Notes: generated by a model from the letters alone, not told the origin. 64,000 nucleotides of DNA from Thermococcus camini (GCF_904067545.1 NZ_LR881183.1:686277-750276), one strand, 5' to 3'. Numbered from the stretch's first letter, positions 37,052 through 45,803 are shown. A program made the numbers and translations.

Positions 37052-38278
37052 ATGAACGTGGAGGAACTTGTGGAGAAAGTGGCCAGCGGAGAAATAAAGC
37101 TCCACCAGGTTGAGAGGTACACAAACGGTGATAAGAAACTCGCCACTGAAATAAGGAGGAGGGCGCTTGAAAAGAAGCTCGGTGTTAGCCTTGAGAACAT
37201 AGGGCACTACTCGATAGACCCCGAGAGGGTCATAGGCAAGAACATCGAGAACATGATAGGCGTCGTCCAGATACCGATGGGAGTTGCCGGCCCTCTTAAA
37301 ATCAACGGGGAATATGCCAGGGGCGAGTTCTACATCCCCCTCGCCACCACTGAGGGAGCGCTGGTTGCAAGCGTCAACCGTGGCTGCTCCGCCTTGACAG
37401 AGGCGGGTGGGTTGAAGACCACGATAATAGACGACAAGATGACCCGAGCGCCCCTCCTCAAGTGCCCCGACGCGAGAAGAGCCAGGGAAGTCGCCGAGTG
37501 GGTAAAGGCTAATCTCGACTACCTCCAGGAGAGGGCCGTCAGCAAGGTCACCAGACACGGAAAGCTGAGGGACGTTAAGCCTTACATCGTCGGCAACAAC
37601 CTTTACCTGCGCTTCGAGTTCGAGACCGGAGATGCCATGGGCATGAACATGGTCACCATATCAAGCGAGGAGATAATGAAGGTCATCGAGGAGCACTTCC
37701 CGGACGTGAAGTACCTCGCCCTCTCGGGCAACCTCTGCGTGGACAAGAAGCCGAACGCGATGAACTTCATCAACGGCCGTGGGAAGACCGTTATTGCCGA
37801 GGCCATAATCCCGCGCGAGATAGTCGAGAAGAAGCTGAAAACCACTCCGGAGCTCATAGCCGAGGTCAACTACAGGAAGAACCTCATCGGTTCGGCCCAG
37901 GCCGGTTCCTATGGCTTCAATGCTCACTTTGGGAACATAGTCGGTGCAATCTTCCTTGCCACCGGCCAGGACGAGGCCCAGATTACCGAGGGCTCGCACG
38001 GCATAACCCTCGCGGAGGTTACCCCCGAGGGAGACCTCTACATCAGCGTCACCATGCCGAGCCTTGAGATTGGAACGGTCGGCGGAGGAACTCGCGTCCC
38101 GACCCAGAGGGAAGCCCTGAGCATAATGGGCGTTGCCGGCGGCGGAGATCCGCCCGGTACAAACGCCAGGAAGTTCGCGGAGATAATAGCCGGTGCAGTT
38201 CTTGCAGGGGAGCTTTCCCTTCTGGCGGCGATAGCGGCGAAGCACCTGGCGAAAGCACACGCCGAGCTGGGGCGTTAG
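37052..38278 (+). CDS. hmgA: HMG-CoA reductase, class I
   Basis: Reduces HMG-CoA to mevalonate with NADPH, the committed step toward archaeal isoprenoid lipids. The 408 residues match archaeal class I enzymes, which lack the membrane anchor of eukaryotic ones. Catalytic residues are visible: Glu in TTEGALVAS, Lys in the NLCVDKKPNAMN region, Asp in TGQDEAQ, and the C-terminal His in AKHLAKAH. Start ATG 37052 follows GGAGGTG, 17 bp after the MinD-like gene, so the two are likely one transcript. Confidence 0.96.
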   Translation: MNVEELVEKVASGEIKLHQVERYTNGDKKLATEIRRRALEKKLGVSLENIGHYSIDPERVIGKNIENMIGVVQIPMGVAGPLKINGEYARGEFYIPLATTEGALVASVNRGCSALTEAGGLKTTIIDDKMTRAPLLKCPDARRAREVAEWVKANLDYLQERAVSKVTRHGKLRDVKPYIVGNNLYLRFEFETGDAMGMNMVTISSEEIMKVIEEHFPDVKYLALSGNLCVDKKPNAMNFINGRGKTVIAEAIIPREIVEKKLKTTPELIAEVNYRKNLIGSAQAGSYGFNAHFGNIVGAIFLATGQDEAQITEGSHGITLAEVTPEGDLYISVTMPSLEIGTVGGGTRVPTQREALSIMGVAGGGDPPGTNARKFAEIIAGAVLAGELSLLAAIAAKHLAKAHAELGR

Positions 38279-38925
38279 CCCTTTTTCTCTCCTTCCATTC
38301 CGAGCCGGATAACGAAGACCTTTGTGCGGGCTTCTCCTGTTGAGATAACTTCTACCCCTCTGAAATAGAGCAGTGAGAGTGGATAGTCGAGTATCAGATA
38401 AATGATTAGGGCAAAGAGGATTGTAACGAGGAAACCAGTCCAGTAACTTCCCAGCTCTATCAAGGATGAAAAAACCACACCGCCCAAAAGGCTCATAAGA
38501 AAGTTCAGTGTCGAGCGGTGTTTGTGCCTGATGCCGCCGATTCTCTTCCGCCCTATGACATCGAGGAGGGCGCGGAATCCTTCTTTTCTCTTCACGCGAA
38601 ACGCGAGGACGAACTCCGGGCGGGGAATCCCCTTGAGGCTCACGGGCACGTCTGACGCGGCCAGATAGAAGATGCGACCCAGTCCATCGGTTAGCTCTAT
38701 TACCGTCAGAAACTTCCCACGGTCGTAGAAATTCTCTCCCGAGGACACCAGCAGGTACGGGTCGGGGTCGGTCAGACGGGTGAATCTCAGCCCCATGGAT
38801 TTAAGGGCCCTCTCCACTGGCCGTGTGCAATCGGAGAGAATCTCGCATCTAACGAGCGCGTAGGTGCACCTCTTTCCGTCCATCCAGCCGGCGATGATTC
38901 CTTCAACCTTCGCTTTGAGCGCCAT
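38275..38925 (-). CDS. Membrane-hairpin protein, paralog of its upstream neighbour
   Basis: The 216-residue protein has a soluble N-terminal domain (about 1-135), two close membrane spans (LGGVVFSSLIELG and ILFALIIYLILDY) and a short basic tail. The N-terminal domain aligns with that of the next gene upstream (38969-39487): RFTRLTDPDPYLLV against RFVRLVNPDEYTLM, and GRIFYL against NRWFYL. The pair arose by tandem duplication. No known family or motif. It converges on hmgA with a 4-bp overlap of stops. Confidence 0.7.
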   Translation of the reverse strand: MALKAKVEGIIAGWMDGKRCTYALVRCEILSDCTRPVERALKSMGLRFTRLTDPDPYLLVSSGENFYDRGKFLTVIELTDGLGRIFYLAASDVPVSLKGIPRPEFVLAFRVKRKEGFRALLDVIGRKRIGGIRHKHRSTLNFLMSLLGGVVFSSLIELGSYWTGFLVTILFALIIYLILDYPLSLLYFRGVEVISTGEARTKVFVIRLGMEGEKKG

Positions 38926-38968
38926 GCCATCACCTCACCCTTCCCCCGACGGCCGGTGGCCGCGGTGC

Positions 38969-39487
38969 TCACTTTTTCCTCTTCTTGTATCCCCTCCTGA
39001 ACCCCTCTATGAGGCCGGATAGCAGCAGCACAAGGGGCAGGAAGCTGTTGATCCACTCCAGCTCATCGTTTTTGTAGCCCAGATAGCTCAGGAAGAGGAA
39101 TCCTCCCCAGAGCAGGAGCTGTAACATCGCGGAGAATTTATCCACGCCGAGCTTTCCGTGTGCGGACCCCTCGGCTATTTCTCGGAATACCGCTTCAAAT
39201 GCCTCTTCCTTCCCAATCTCGTACTCATAAGCCGCTTTAGGCTTTTCCAGGCCATTCACGCCCTTCGTCAGGTAGAACCATCTGTTGATGTCGTTTCTAA
39301 TCTCTATCACATAGACCTCCTTTGAGGTTCCGAGGATGCTTTTAAAATTCGTCATGAGGGTGTACTCGTCCGGATTCACCAGCCGGACGAAGCGGCCGAG
39401 TTTTGATTCAACGGCCTTCGCGTAGTTCCCGAGGGGCTCGTCTTTAACCTCGTAGAGGTAGTAGACGATTTTGATCTTCTGGGTCAT
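38969..39487 (-). CDS. Membrane-hairpin protein, paralog of its downstream neighbour
   Basis: The 172-residue protein has the same architecture as the 38275-38925 gene: a soluble N-terminal domain, two spans (LQLLLWGGFLFLSYLG and FLPLVLLLSGLIEGF) and a Lys/Arg-rich tail (RRGYKKRKK), placing the soluble domain and tail in the cytosol. Start chosen at ATG 39487 after TGTGGGAAG; GTG 39496 is an alternative. The 43-bp spacing suggests one transcript with its paralog. Function unknown. Confidence 0.7.
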   Translation of the reverse strand: MTQKIKIVYYLYEVKDEPLGNYAKAVESKLGRFVRLVNPDEYTLMTNFKSILGTSKEVYVIEIRNDINRWFYLTKGVNGLEKPKAAYEYEIGKEEAFEAVFREIAEGSAHGKLGVDKFSAMLQLLLWGGFLFLSYLGYKNDELEWINSFLPLVLLLSGLIEGFRRGYKKRKK

Positions 39488-39533
39488 ACTTCCCACAAAT
39501 GGAAGTAAGAAAAAGGGGTTAAAAACTTAACCC

Positions 39534-41420
39534 TCAGCTCAGCTCCTGGATCTTCTTCCTCACGAGCGAACTGACGAGCTTTCCGTCTGCCCTTCCACGA
39601 AGCTTCGCCATGGCCCTGCCCATGACCATTCCCATCGCACCCATTCCCTTGGCCTTGATGACTTCGATGTTCGCCTGAACGACCTCGTCTATTATCCTCT
39701 CGACCTCTTCCTCGCTGAGCAGCGTTAGGCCCTTCTCCTCCGCCACCTGGGCGGCGCTCTTCTCGGGGTTCCTCGCCAGCTCCTTGAATATCTCCTCGAA
39801 TGCTTCCTTGGCTATCTTTCCACCGAGGTACAGGTCGAAGGCCTCTCTGATGTGTTCATCGGTGATATTCTCGATGGGTGCCTCCTTCTTGAGTCCCTTG
39901 AGGACCACCACGAGGATTGAGGCGGCTAAAGATGGCTTGATGCCCCTGGCTATCAGCTCCTCGAAGAGCTCGTCACGCTCGTCGTTCACCAGGGTTTCTG
40001 CTAAGCTTCTGTCTATCCTGTACTCCTTCACATAGCGGTCGACGCGCTCCTGCGGGAGCTCGGGCAGGTTCGCCAGTACATCGTCCTTCATCTCCGCCGT
40101 GAGAAGTATCGGCGGTATGTCCGTCTCCGGATACATCCTGGCCTTGCCCGGGAGCGGGCGCATGTACTGGGTGTTTCCATCAGGCAGGGCCCTCCTGGTC
40201 TCCTCTGGCACTCCCTCGATGGCCTCCCTCGCGCGCTGGAGAACCTCCCGGAGGGCGTTCTTTGCGGTTTCCTCCTCGGCCGCGACGAGAACGAACGCAT
40301 CCTCTCCGCCGAGACCAAGTTTTTCAATAACTGCATTAACCTCTAATTCTGTAATTCCATAGTTAGGCAGTTCATCGATGTGGAAGATTCCCTTCACGTA
40401 CTTCTTGGCCCTGTCCGCCATCTCGGTGCCGAGTCTCCTTCCTGGCTGTATCTCCTTGCCTATAAGCCCGCGGAACTTGGGGAGTTTTATTGCCAGGACC
40501 TTTCCGCCCCTCTTTACCGTGCGGGCGATTATCTTCGAGCCGGTGTTCTCGAATATATCCGTAACGTCGTGGAACTCCTCCCTTATGTCCTCGGGCTTGA
40601 CCCCGCGCTTCCTCAGCTCCTCGCGTATTTTGAGCAGGTTCACCTGCCTCTCAATCTCGCGCTCGATGATGACGGGTATCATATCGAGCTCCTGGACACC
40701 TTTGATTTCGACCCTCGCTCCTCCCCTGATGGAGACGTTCAGGTCCTGCCTGATGGTTCCAAGACCGCGCTTGACCTTTCTCGTCGCCCTGAGCGCGTCG
40801 CCGATGTACTTGGCGACCACCTTCGCCTGCTCCGGGTGGTGTATGTCCGGGGTTGTGCTTATCTCCACCAGTGGAATGCCGAGGCGGTCGAGGCGGTAGA
40901 TGACCTCCTTCTCTCCCCTCTCGACTATCCTGCACGCGTCCTCCTCAAGGCATATCGTCGGAATGCCGACGCTTCCCCAGGGGGTGTCCACCTTTCCGTT
41001 CATGGCGATTATCGCGGTTCTCTGGAAGCCGGAGACGTTGGAGCCGTCTATGACTATCTTGCGCATGAAGTGGACCTCGTCAACGGGGGTTGCGTTGAGG
41101 AGGTAGCTTATCTGGAGAGAGACCCTGAGTGCCTCCTCGTCCGGCATGTGGGGAGGCTCCTCATCCATGTAAACGAGGTCCGCCAGCCTGTAGTTGCCCT
41201 CGTAGATGTAGGTTTTTCCCTTCTTGAATTCTTCAAGCGCGGCTGGATCGATTTCACCGAGCTCGCTTATCGTCGGCCTGAGCCTGCGCTGGAAGGTGAA
41301 GTCCACCTCGTCGCTCATCTCGCTGGGAACCGGGGAGAACAGTCTCCTCGTGTCGAGCTGTCTGTGTATCTCAAGGCCCACCTTGAGGCCAAGCTCCTCG
41401 TAGTTGAACTTCCCGGTCAT
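39534..41420 (-). CDS. gatE: Glu-tRNA(Gln) amidotransferase subunit E
   Basis: Binds Glu-tRNA-Gln, phosphorylates its Glu and uses ammonia from GatD to make Gln-tRNA-Gln, the archaeal route. The 628 residues include the GatB-like cradle ([13 protein letters not shown], the cradle motif [18 protein letters not shown]), the AspRS-like insertion and the C-terminal YqeY-like tail ([18 protein letters not shown]). The start ATG overlaps the PIN toxin stop in ATGA, and its ribosome site GGAGGTG lies inside the toxin's last codons. Codons at 40320-40375 form a short AT-rich patch. Confidence 0.96.
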   Translation of the reverse strand: MTGKFNYEELGLKVGLEIHRQLDTRRLFSPVPSEMSDEVDFTFQRRLRPTISELGEIDPAALEEFKKGKTYIYEGNYRLADLVYMDEEPPHMPDEEALRVSLQISYLLNATPVDEVHFMRKIVIDGSNVSGFQRTAIIAMNGKVDTPWGSVGIPTICLEEDACRIVERGEKEVIYRLDRLGIPLVEISTTPDIHHPEQAKVVAKYIGDALRATRKVKRGLGTIRQDLNVSIRGGARVEIKGVQELDMIPVIIEREIERQVNLLKIREELRKRGVKPEDIREEFHDVTDIFENTGSKIIARTVKRGGKVLAIKLPKFRGLIGKEIQPGRRLGTEMADRAKKYVKGIFHIDELPNYGITELEVNAVIEKLGLGGEDAFVLVAAEEETAKNALREVLQRAREAIEGVPEETRRALPDGNTQYMRPLPGKARMYPETDIPPILLTAEMKDDVLANLPELPQERVDRYVKEYRIDRSLAETLVNDERDELFEELIARGIKPSLAASILVVVLKGLKKEAPIENITDEHIREAFDLYLGGKIAKEAFEEIFKELARNPEKSAAQVAEEKGLTLLSEEEVERIIDEVVQANIEVIKAKGMGAMGMVMGRAMAKLRGRADGKLVSSLVRKKIQELS

Positions 41421-41890
41421 CTTAACACCTCCAGTGGAGTTCTCAAAAAGTCATCATCAAAGGTCGCTATCTTGTCTATCCCATAATACTCACAGGCTGA
41501 TACAATCAGGGAATCGTTTGGTAGCAGACCAAGCTTTTTGCGGATATCCCGGGAGAGATGCATTATCTCCCAGTTCTCGTCGAGGAAAATCAAAACATCC
41601 GATGCAAGAAGGGAATCCAGGAGTTCATCAAAGGTTTCTACGGGCTCATATAGCTCAGGGTTCTTGGCGAGCTCCTTTCTGAGCGAGTAGAACCTGTAGC
41701 TTCCAGTTAGTTTGATATAGTTTCTTGCAAGCAGCTGAAAGGCAACCTCTCCGTATATCGTTGGCGTAATCGCGAGGATGTACTCACTGACCAGTCTCTC
41801 CATCAGTTCAGTTCCGCGTTTCTCCCCAAGCAGGTAGTCTATCCAGACGTTTGAATCAACCATCACCGGCTCTCTTGAGGATGTGCTCAT
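41417..41890 (-). CDS. PIN-domain toxin of a type II toxin-antitoxin pair
   Basis: The 157-residue PIN nuclease has the acidic sites MVDSNVW (Asp), TIYGEV (Glu), PNDSLIVSA (Asp) and FDDDF (Asp), so it looks catalytically intact. VapC-type toxins cut tRNA or rRNA. The start ATG 41890 follows GGAGGAGG and overlaps the antitoxin gene by 35 bp; ATG 41863 is possible. The gene sits inside the gatD-gatE operon. Base composition is more AT-rich than in gatD and gatE, consistent with acquisition. Confidence 0.88.
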   Translation of the reverse strand: MSTSSREPVMVDSNVWIDYLLGEKRGTELMERLVSEYILAITPTIYGEVAFQLLARNYIKLTGSYRFYSLRKELAKNPELYEPVETFDELLDSLLASDVLIFLDENWEIMHLSRDIRKKLGLLPNDSLIVSACEYYGIDKIATFDDDFLRTPLEVLR

Positions 41891-42068
41891 GGTACGCCTC
41901 CTCCCAGTCTATGTCCCCGACATCCTTCAGCCCTCTAAGCGCTCCAGCGTATCTCTTAATGGCCTCTTTGGGGTCAGCTATGAGTATCTCCACCCTGGTT
42001 CCCTCAGGCAGGTCCACCTTATCGAGGGGCTTGAAGACCCCGTTCCTGTAAACCGCCCTGATCCCCAC
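41856..42068 (-). CDS. DUF104/AF2212-type antitoxin
   Basis: The 70-residue protein has the AF2212-like signature at its start: IRAVYRNGVFKPLDKVDLPEGTRVEI, split here as IRAVYRNGVFKPL and LPEGTRVEI. This beta-hairpin domain pairs with PIN toxins; the acidic C-terminal half ([13 protein letters not shown]) probably wraps the toxin. Start chosen at GTG 42068, 4 nt after GAGGTGAT, which itself overlaps the gatD stop. It overlaps the toxin gene, the usual antitoxin-first order. Confidence 0.85.
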   Translation of the reverse strand: MGIRAVYRNGVFKPLDKVDLPEGTRVEILIADPKEAIKRYAGALRGLKDVGDIDWEEAYHEHILKRAGDG

Positions 42069-42073
42069 ACCTA

Positions 42074-43393
42074 TCACCTCAGGAATGTGTCAAACCTCGT
42101 GTACGGCGTTATCTCTCCTGCATAGTTGGTCAGCATCATCTCACGCACTTCCTTCGGGTCGTCGGTGTGGCCGAGAACCCACATGAGCTTGACGTAGGCC
42201 GTCTCTGGGAGCATGTCCTCGCACGGAATCACGCCGGCCTTTAGGAGTCTCCTTCCGGTGGAGTACACGTTGAGGTTCACCCTGCCGTAGAGGCACTGGC
42301 TCGTCATGCAGACGGCGACGCCTTCCTCCGTGGCGCGCTTTATAGAGTCGATGACGTATGTGGGCACGTGGCCGAGACCCGTTCCTTCGATGACCAGCCC
42401 CTTGTATCCCCTGTCAACGAAGAAATCGATTATCTCCGGCTGGATTCCCGGGAAGGCCTTGATGATGGCCACCTTCTCCTCCATCTCGTCGTCCACCCAG
42501 ACCTCGCTCTCAGTTCTCCTGCGGTAGTCGTCCCTGAGGAACTCGATCCTACCTCCCGGCCATATCCTTGCGAGGGGAATGTCGTTTATGCTCCTGAACG
42601 CATCCCTCCTGCTCGTGTGCATCTTTCTGGCCTTGGTCCCGCGGTGGGCGAGGCAGTAGGTGTCGCTGGTCTCTCCGTGCATGACGATGGCCACCTCACC
42701 AAAGTCTGAAGTCGCCATCCGGACGGAGCAGATGAGGTTCATCGCCGCGTCGCTGCTCGGCCTGTCTGAGCTCCTCTGGGAACCCACGAGAATAACAGGC
42801 TTTCCGAGGTCGCGGAGCATGAAGCTGAGCGCCGAGGCGGTGTAGGCCATCGTGTCCGTTCCGTGGGCGATGACAACTCCATCTTCCCCGTTGTTGAGCA
42901 TTCCGGCAACCTCGTGGGCTATCTTAACCCAGTACTCAGGGCGCATGTCCTCGCTCATTATGTTGAAGAGCAGCTTCGGCGTTATGTTCGCCACCTCGAA
43001 TATCTCGGGGACGGCCTTGGCGAGCTCCTCGGCGGTGAAGGCCGCGTGAACAGCGCCCGTCTTGTAGTCAATCCTGCTCGCTATGGTTCCACCGGTTCCT
43101 ATTATCGCGACACTTGGGAGGCCCGGCTTCTTGGGAAAGACCTCCTCGAACTCCAGCTCCTCCCTGGGGGCGGCCTTCTCGATCACCTCGACCTCCAGGA
43201 TTTGATCCACGAGGATTCCGACGTTGTACCCGTTGTCGAGCTTCAGCGTGAGCGTTTCGCCGCTGGACAGCTCGTAGGGGTTCATGACAACGCCCTCATA
43301 GACGCTCGTGTTTCCATTCTCCTTTTCGATTATCCGGACGTGATCTCCGACTTCGAGGCCTTTCTCCTTCATAAACCTCTCAACTTTCCGCAT
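42074..43393 (-). CDS. gatD: Glu-tRNA(Gln) amidotransferase subunit D
   Basis: Asparaginase-like glutaminase that supplies ammonia to GatE. The 439 residues have an N-terminal beta domain of about 75 residues (VGDHVRIIEKENGNTSVYEG) that contacts GatE. The catalytic domain has the two threonine motifs IIGTGGTIAS and VIAHGTDTMAYTAS. The C-terminus ITPYTRFDTFLR is complete. Start ATG 43393 lies after GGAGGGAGA; TATA box at about 43428-43436 on the minus strand. First gene of the operon gatD, antitoxin, toxin, gatE. Confidence 0.96.
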   Translation of the reverse strand: MRKVERFMKEKGLEVGDHVRIIEKENGNTSVYEGVVMNPYELSSGETLTLKLDNGYNVGILVDQILEVEVIEKAAPREELEFEEVFPKKPGLPSVAIIGTGGTIASRIDYKTGAVHAAFTAEELAKAVPEIFEVANITPKLLFNIMSEDMRPEYWVKIAHEVAGMLNNGEDGVVIAHGTDTMAYTASALSFMLRDLGKPVILVGSQRSSDRPSSDAAMNLICSVRMATSDFGEVAIVMHGETSDTYCLAHRGTKARKMHTSRRDAFRSINDIPLARIWPGGRIEFLRDDYRRRTESEVWVDDEMEEKVAIIKAFPGIQPEIIDFFVDRGYKGLVIEGTGLGHVPTYVIDSIKRATEEGVAVCMTSQCLYGRVNLNVYSTGRRLLKAGVIPCEDMLPETAYVKLMWVLGHTDDPKEVREMMLTNYAGEITPYTRFDTFLR

Positions 43394-43420
43394 AACTCTC
43401 CCTCCGCCCTAAGCTGATAC

Positions 43421-43493
43421 AAACCCAATATAAACCTTCGGGCTGGACAGGTGACAAAAGCCGGCCACTATGATCGATAAATTTCGTCGAAAT
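43421..43493 (-). promoter_or_regulatory. gatD promoter and upstream palindrome
   Basis: Reading the minus strand, GGTTTATATTGG (about 43427-43438) is a good TATA box about 35-45 nt before the gatD ATG. Further upstream a perfect 13-bp palindrome ATTTCG-T-CGAAAT occupies 43481-43493, just beyond the stop of the preceding gene. It could be an operator for gatD or a transcript end structure. Confidence 0.45.
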
Positions 43494-43498
43494 GACAA

Positions 43499-43792
43499 CT
43501 ATCTGGCCTCGATCTTAAACCTGGGTTCCTCTATCCACTCAGACCTGCACTTCGGACAGCGGGAGGGGATGTTTATCTCCGGCCGGAAGACGAAGCCGCA
43601 CTTCCTGCACTCAGCTGGCTTTATGAGGAGTACCTTTCCCTCGCGCTTGAGGGTCCTCTGGATGGCCTTCAGATCCTCCAGCACGGTTTTCTTTGCCCCT
43701 CTGCCGCGGAGCTCAAGGCCCAGTACCAGCTCGCTCGGTGAGTAGTCCCGCTCCTCCAAAAGCTTTATTATTCTCTGCCTGCGAGTCATCAT
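43499..43792 (-). CDS. HTH plus zinc-ribbon transcription regulator-like protein (COG3357 type)
   Basis: The 97-residue protein has an N-terminal winged-helix part (TRRQRIIKLLEERDYSPSEL) and a C-terminal zinc ribbon, CRKCGFVFRPEINIPSRCPKC. This layout matches the archaeal predicted regulators of COG3357. The target is unknown. Start is one of two adjacent ATGs, 43792 or 43789. It is divergent from pus10 with only about 45 bp between start codons, so the two promoters are very close together. Confidence 0.85.
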   Translation of the reverse strand: MMTRRQRIIKLLEERDYSPSELVLGLELRGRGAKKTVLEDLKAIQRTLKREGKVLLIKPAECRKCGFVFRPEINIPSRCPKCRSEWIEEPRFKIEAR

Positions 43793-43837
43793 CGCGAGAA
43801 GCTTTGAACTGCGGGATATAAATCTTAGGGTGAGAGC

Positions 43838-44998
43838 ATGATAACTGAAAAGGCTGCGAGGGTTCTTGAATCCCACAAACTCTGCGACCACTGTCTGGGC
43901 AGACTGTTCGCGGGGCTTGGGAAGGGCACCAATGAGGAGCGCGGGAAGGCGGTAAGGTTCGTCCTCAACATGGAGCGCTCCGCTAAAGATTTGCCCCCGG
44001 TTGAAGCACCCGAAACGTGCGAGCTGTGCGGCAACGTTTTCGAAAGGATTCCCGAACTCGTCGGAAGGATGGAGGAGGTCGCGGCTGGCGTCGAGTTTGA
44101 GACCTTCCTCGTCGGCTCCCGCTTCCCCGAGGAGGTTCGGGAGAACGAGAAAGCCCTATGGGGGGAGTTTGACATAGGGACCGCCGAGCCCATAAACCGC
44201 GAGTTCAACCGTGAGCTCGGTAAGGCCTTTGGGAAGGCAACGGGAAAGGATACTGCCAAGAACCCCGACGTGGTTTTCATCGTCGAGCCTTATTCCGGCA
44301 GAATAGAACTTCAGATAAACCCAATTTACGTCTACGGCCGCTACAGAAAGCTCGTGCGGGGCATTCCCCAGACGCCCCTTCCGGACTTTGACGAGAGCGT
44401 GGCCTCGATCATCTGCAGGGCATTCTCCAGTGCGAGCGGCGGGAAGTGCGTCTTCAAGGGGGCAGGAAGGGAGGACGTTGACGTCCGTATGCTCGGAAAC
44501 GGCAGGCCCTTTATCGTCGAGATAAAGCTGCCGAAAAAACGGAAGCTCGACCTCGATGCAGTAAAGGGGGAGATAAACGCAAGCGGAAAGGTCGAGGTTC
44601 TTAATCTGCGCTTCGTTTCACCTAAAGAGGCCGAAGAGGTCCTCACACGGAATCACCGCAAGGAATACCTTGCGCTGGTTCTGGTCGAGGAGGGGGTAAC
44701 CCCTGAGGAGGCCGAGGAAGCTGCCAGAAAGCTTAGGGGGCTTGAGATTCGTCAGAGAACCCCCTGGCGCGTGAGAAAGGCGAGAGCCGATAAAGTTCGC
44801 GTCCGGAGGGTTCACGAGGCGGAAGCGAGATGGCTCGACGGGAAGCACTTCGAGCTCCGTCTCGTCACCGACGGAGGCCTGTACATTAAGGAGCTCATAT
44901 CCGGCGATAAGGGGCGCACGAAGCCCTCGGTGAGCGACCTGCTCGGAAAACCTGCCTGGTGCGAGAGGCTTGACGTGCTGAACATTCTCGACCACTGA
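43838..44998 (+). CDS. pus10: tRNA pseudouridine synthase Pus10
   Basis: Makes pseudouridine 54 and 55 in the T loop of archaeal tRNAs. The 386 residues have an N-terminal zinc site of two CxxC pairs (CDHC and CELC), a THUMP-like domain and a C-terminal catalytic domain with the Asp in GREDVDVRMLG. The conserved RQRTPWRVRKARADKVR segment and the GGLYIKELISGD end are clear. Start ATG 43838 fits the family length. Divergent from the HTH/zinc-ribbon gene. Confidence 0.95.
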   Translation: MITEKAARVLESHKLCDHCLGRLFAGLGKGTNEERGKAVRFVLNMERSAKDLPPVEAPETCELCGNVFERIPELVGRMEEVAAGVEFETFLVGSRFPEEVRENEKALWGEFDIGTAEPINREFNRELGKAFGKATGKDTAKNPDVVFIVEPYSGRIELQINPIYVYGRYRKLVRGIPQTPLPDFDESVASIICRAFSSASGGKCVFKGAGREDVDVRMLGNGRPFIVEIKLPKKRKLDLDAVKGEINASGKVEVLNLRFVSPKEAEEVLTRNHRKEYLALVLVEEGVTPEEAEEAARKLRGLEIRQRTPWRVRKARADKVRVRRVHEAEARWLDGKHFELRLVTDGGLYIKELISGDKGRTKPSVSDLLGKPAWCERLDVLNILDH

Positions 44999-45135
44999 AA
45001 ACTTTATAAACGGTTCCCGCCGATTGGATAGCGGAGCCATAACAGGCTTAGTCTATACGCCGAAGAGGCGTGAAACTCTGAAAAATGTCTTTGCGTCTGT
45101 TGCGCGATGAGTAAAAACCCTGCGAGGTGATTGGA
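44999..45135 (+). promoter_or_regulatory. Promoter and long leader of the rpl21e operon
   Basis: A TATA box TTTATAAA at 45003-45010 predicts a start near 45035, leaving about 100 nt of leader before the L21e ATG at 45136. That is long for this lineage. The leader holds a 5-bp hairpin ACGCC-GAAGA-GGCGT at 45057-45071. GAGGTGAT precedes the start codon. Confidence 0.55.
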
Positions 45136-45432
45136 ATGGTTAAGAAAGCACACAGCTTCAGAAGGAAGACCCGCGGCAAGCTCAGCAAGAAGCCGAGGAG
45201 GAGAGGTCTCCCGCCCCTCACCAGGTTCCTCCAGGAGTTCGAGGCTGGACAGAGGGTTCACATCGTCATAGAGCCGAGCTACCACAGGGGAATGCCCGAC
45301 CCGAGGTTCCACGGAAGAACCGGAACCGTCGTCGGTAAGCGCGGCGATGCCTACGTCGTCCAGGTTAAGGACGGTGGCAAGGTCAAGACCTTCTTCATCC
45401 ACCCGGTTCACCTCAGGGCTCAGAAGGGATGA
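45136..45432 (+). CDS. rpl21e: Large ribosomal subunit protein L21e
   Basis: The 98-residue very basic ribosomal protein has the archaeal/eukaryotic L21e features: [16 protein letters not shown] at the N-terminus, then an SH3-like barrel ([22 protein letters not shown]) and FFIHPVHLR near the end. Start ATG 45136 follows GAGGTGAT; the GTG at 45127 sits inside that site. First gene of a conserved archaeal operon with rpoF, DUF655 and ksgA. Confidence 0.97.
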   Translation: MVKKAHSFRRKTRGKLSKKPRRRGLPPLTRFLQEFEAGQRVHIVIEPSYHRGMPDPRFHGRTGTVVGKRGDAYVVQVKDGGKVKTFFIHPVHLRAQKG

Positions 45433-45434
45433 GC

Positions 45435-45803
45435 ATGATAGGGAGGAAGAAGCTCGAGGAGCGCTACCTCACGATATCCGAGACAAAGGAGCTCCTCGAG
45501 AGGCGCAAGGCTGAGGGCATGGTGGAGAACCCGGAGGAGCCCATGTTTTACGAGGCCAGGGTTAGCCTCGAGCACGCCGAGCGCTTCGCCAGGCTCAAGC
45601 CCGAACAGGTCGCCGAGCTGAAGGAGAAGCTCCTCGGCCTCTTTGAGTGGATAGATGAGAGGATAGCCGTGAAGCTCGTCGACTTTATGCCCGAGGACTA
45701 CTTCGACATCCGCGTCCTCTTCGCCAAGGAGGACTACATGCCCACCAGGGAAGAGGCCGAGGAAATAATAAGACTCCTCGACGACTACCGTCCCGAGGAG
45801 TGA
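45435..45803 (+). CDS. rpoF: RNA polymerase subunit Rpo4 (F)
   Basis: The 122-residue partner of Rpo7 in the stalk of the archaeal RNA polymerase is homologous to Rpb4. The core NPEEPMFYEARVSLEHAERF and the LLGLFEWIDERIAVKLVDFMP HRDC-like part are clear. Start chosen at ATG 45435 after GGGATGAG; an ATG at 45429 overlaps the L21e stop and is possible. Confidence 0.95.
   Translation: MIGRKKLEERYLTISETKELLERRKAEGMVENPEEPMFYEARVSLEHAERFARLKPEQVAELKEKLLGLFEWIDERIAVKLVDFMPEDYFDIRVLFAKEDYMPTREEAEEIIRLLDDYRPEE

Noticed and set aside
36285-37124. A 279-codon minus-strand frame opposite the MinD-like gene
   Set aside because: The plus strand has a clear P-loop ATPase; the antisense translation has no recognisable domain.
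40380-41486. A 368-codon plus-strand frame opposite gatE
   Set aside because: Shadow of gatE in an antisense frame; no motif, no start signal.
45050-45135. A C/D-box guide RNA or kink-turn in the L21e leader (CTGA at 45074, CGATGAG near 45102)
   Set aside because: Box order and spacing do not make a full C-D'-C'-D set, and the C-like box has a mismatch.
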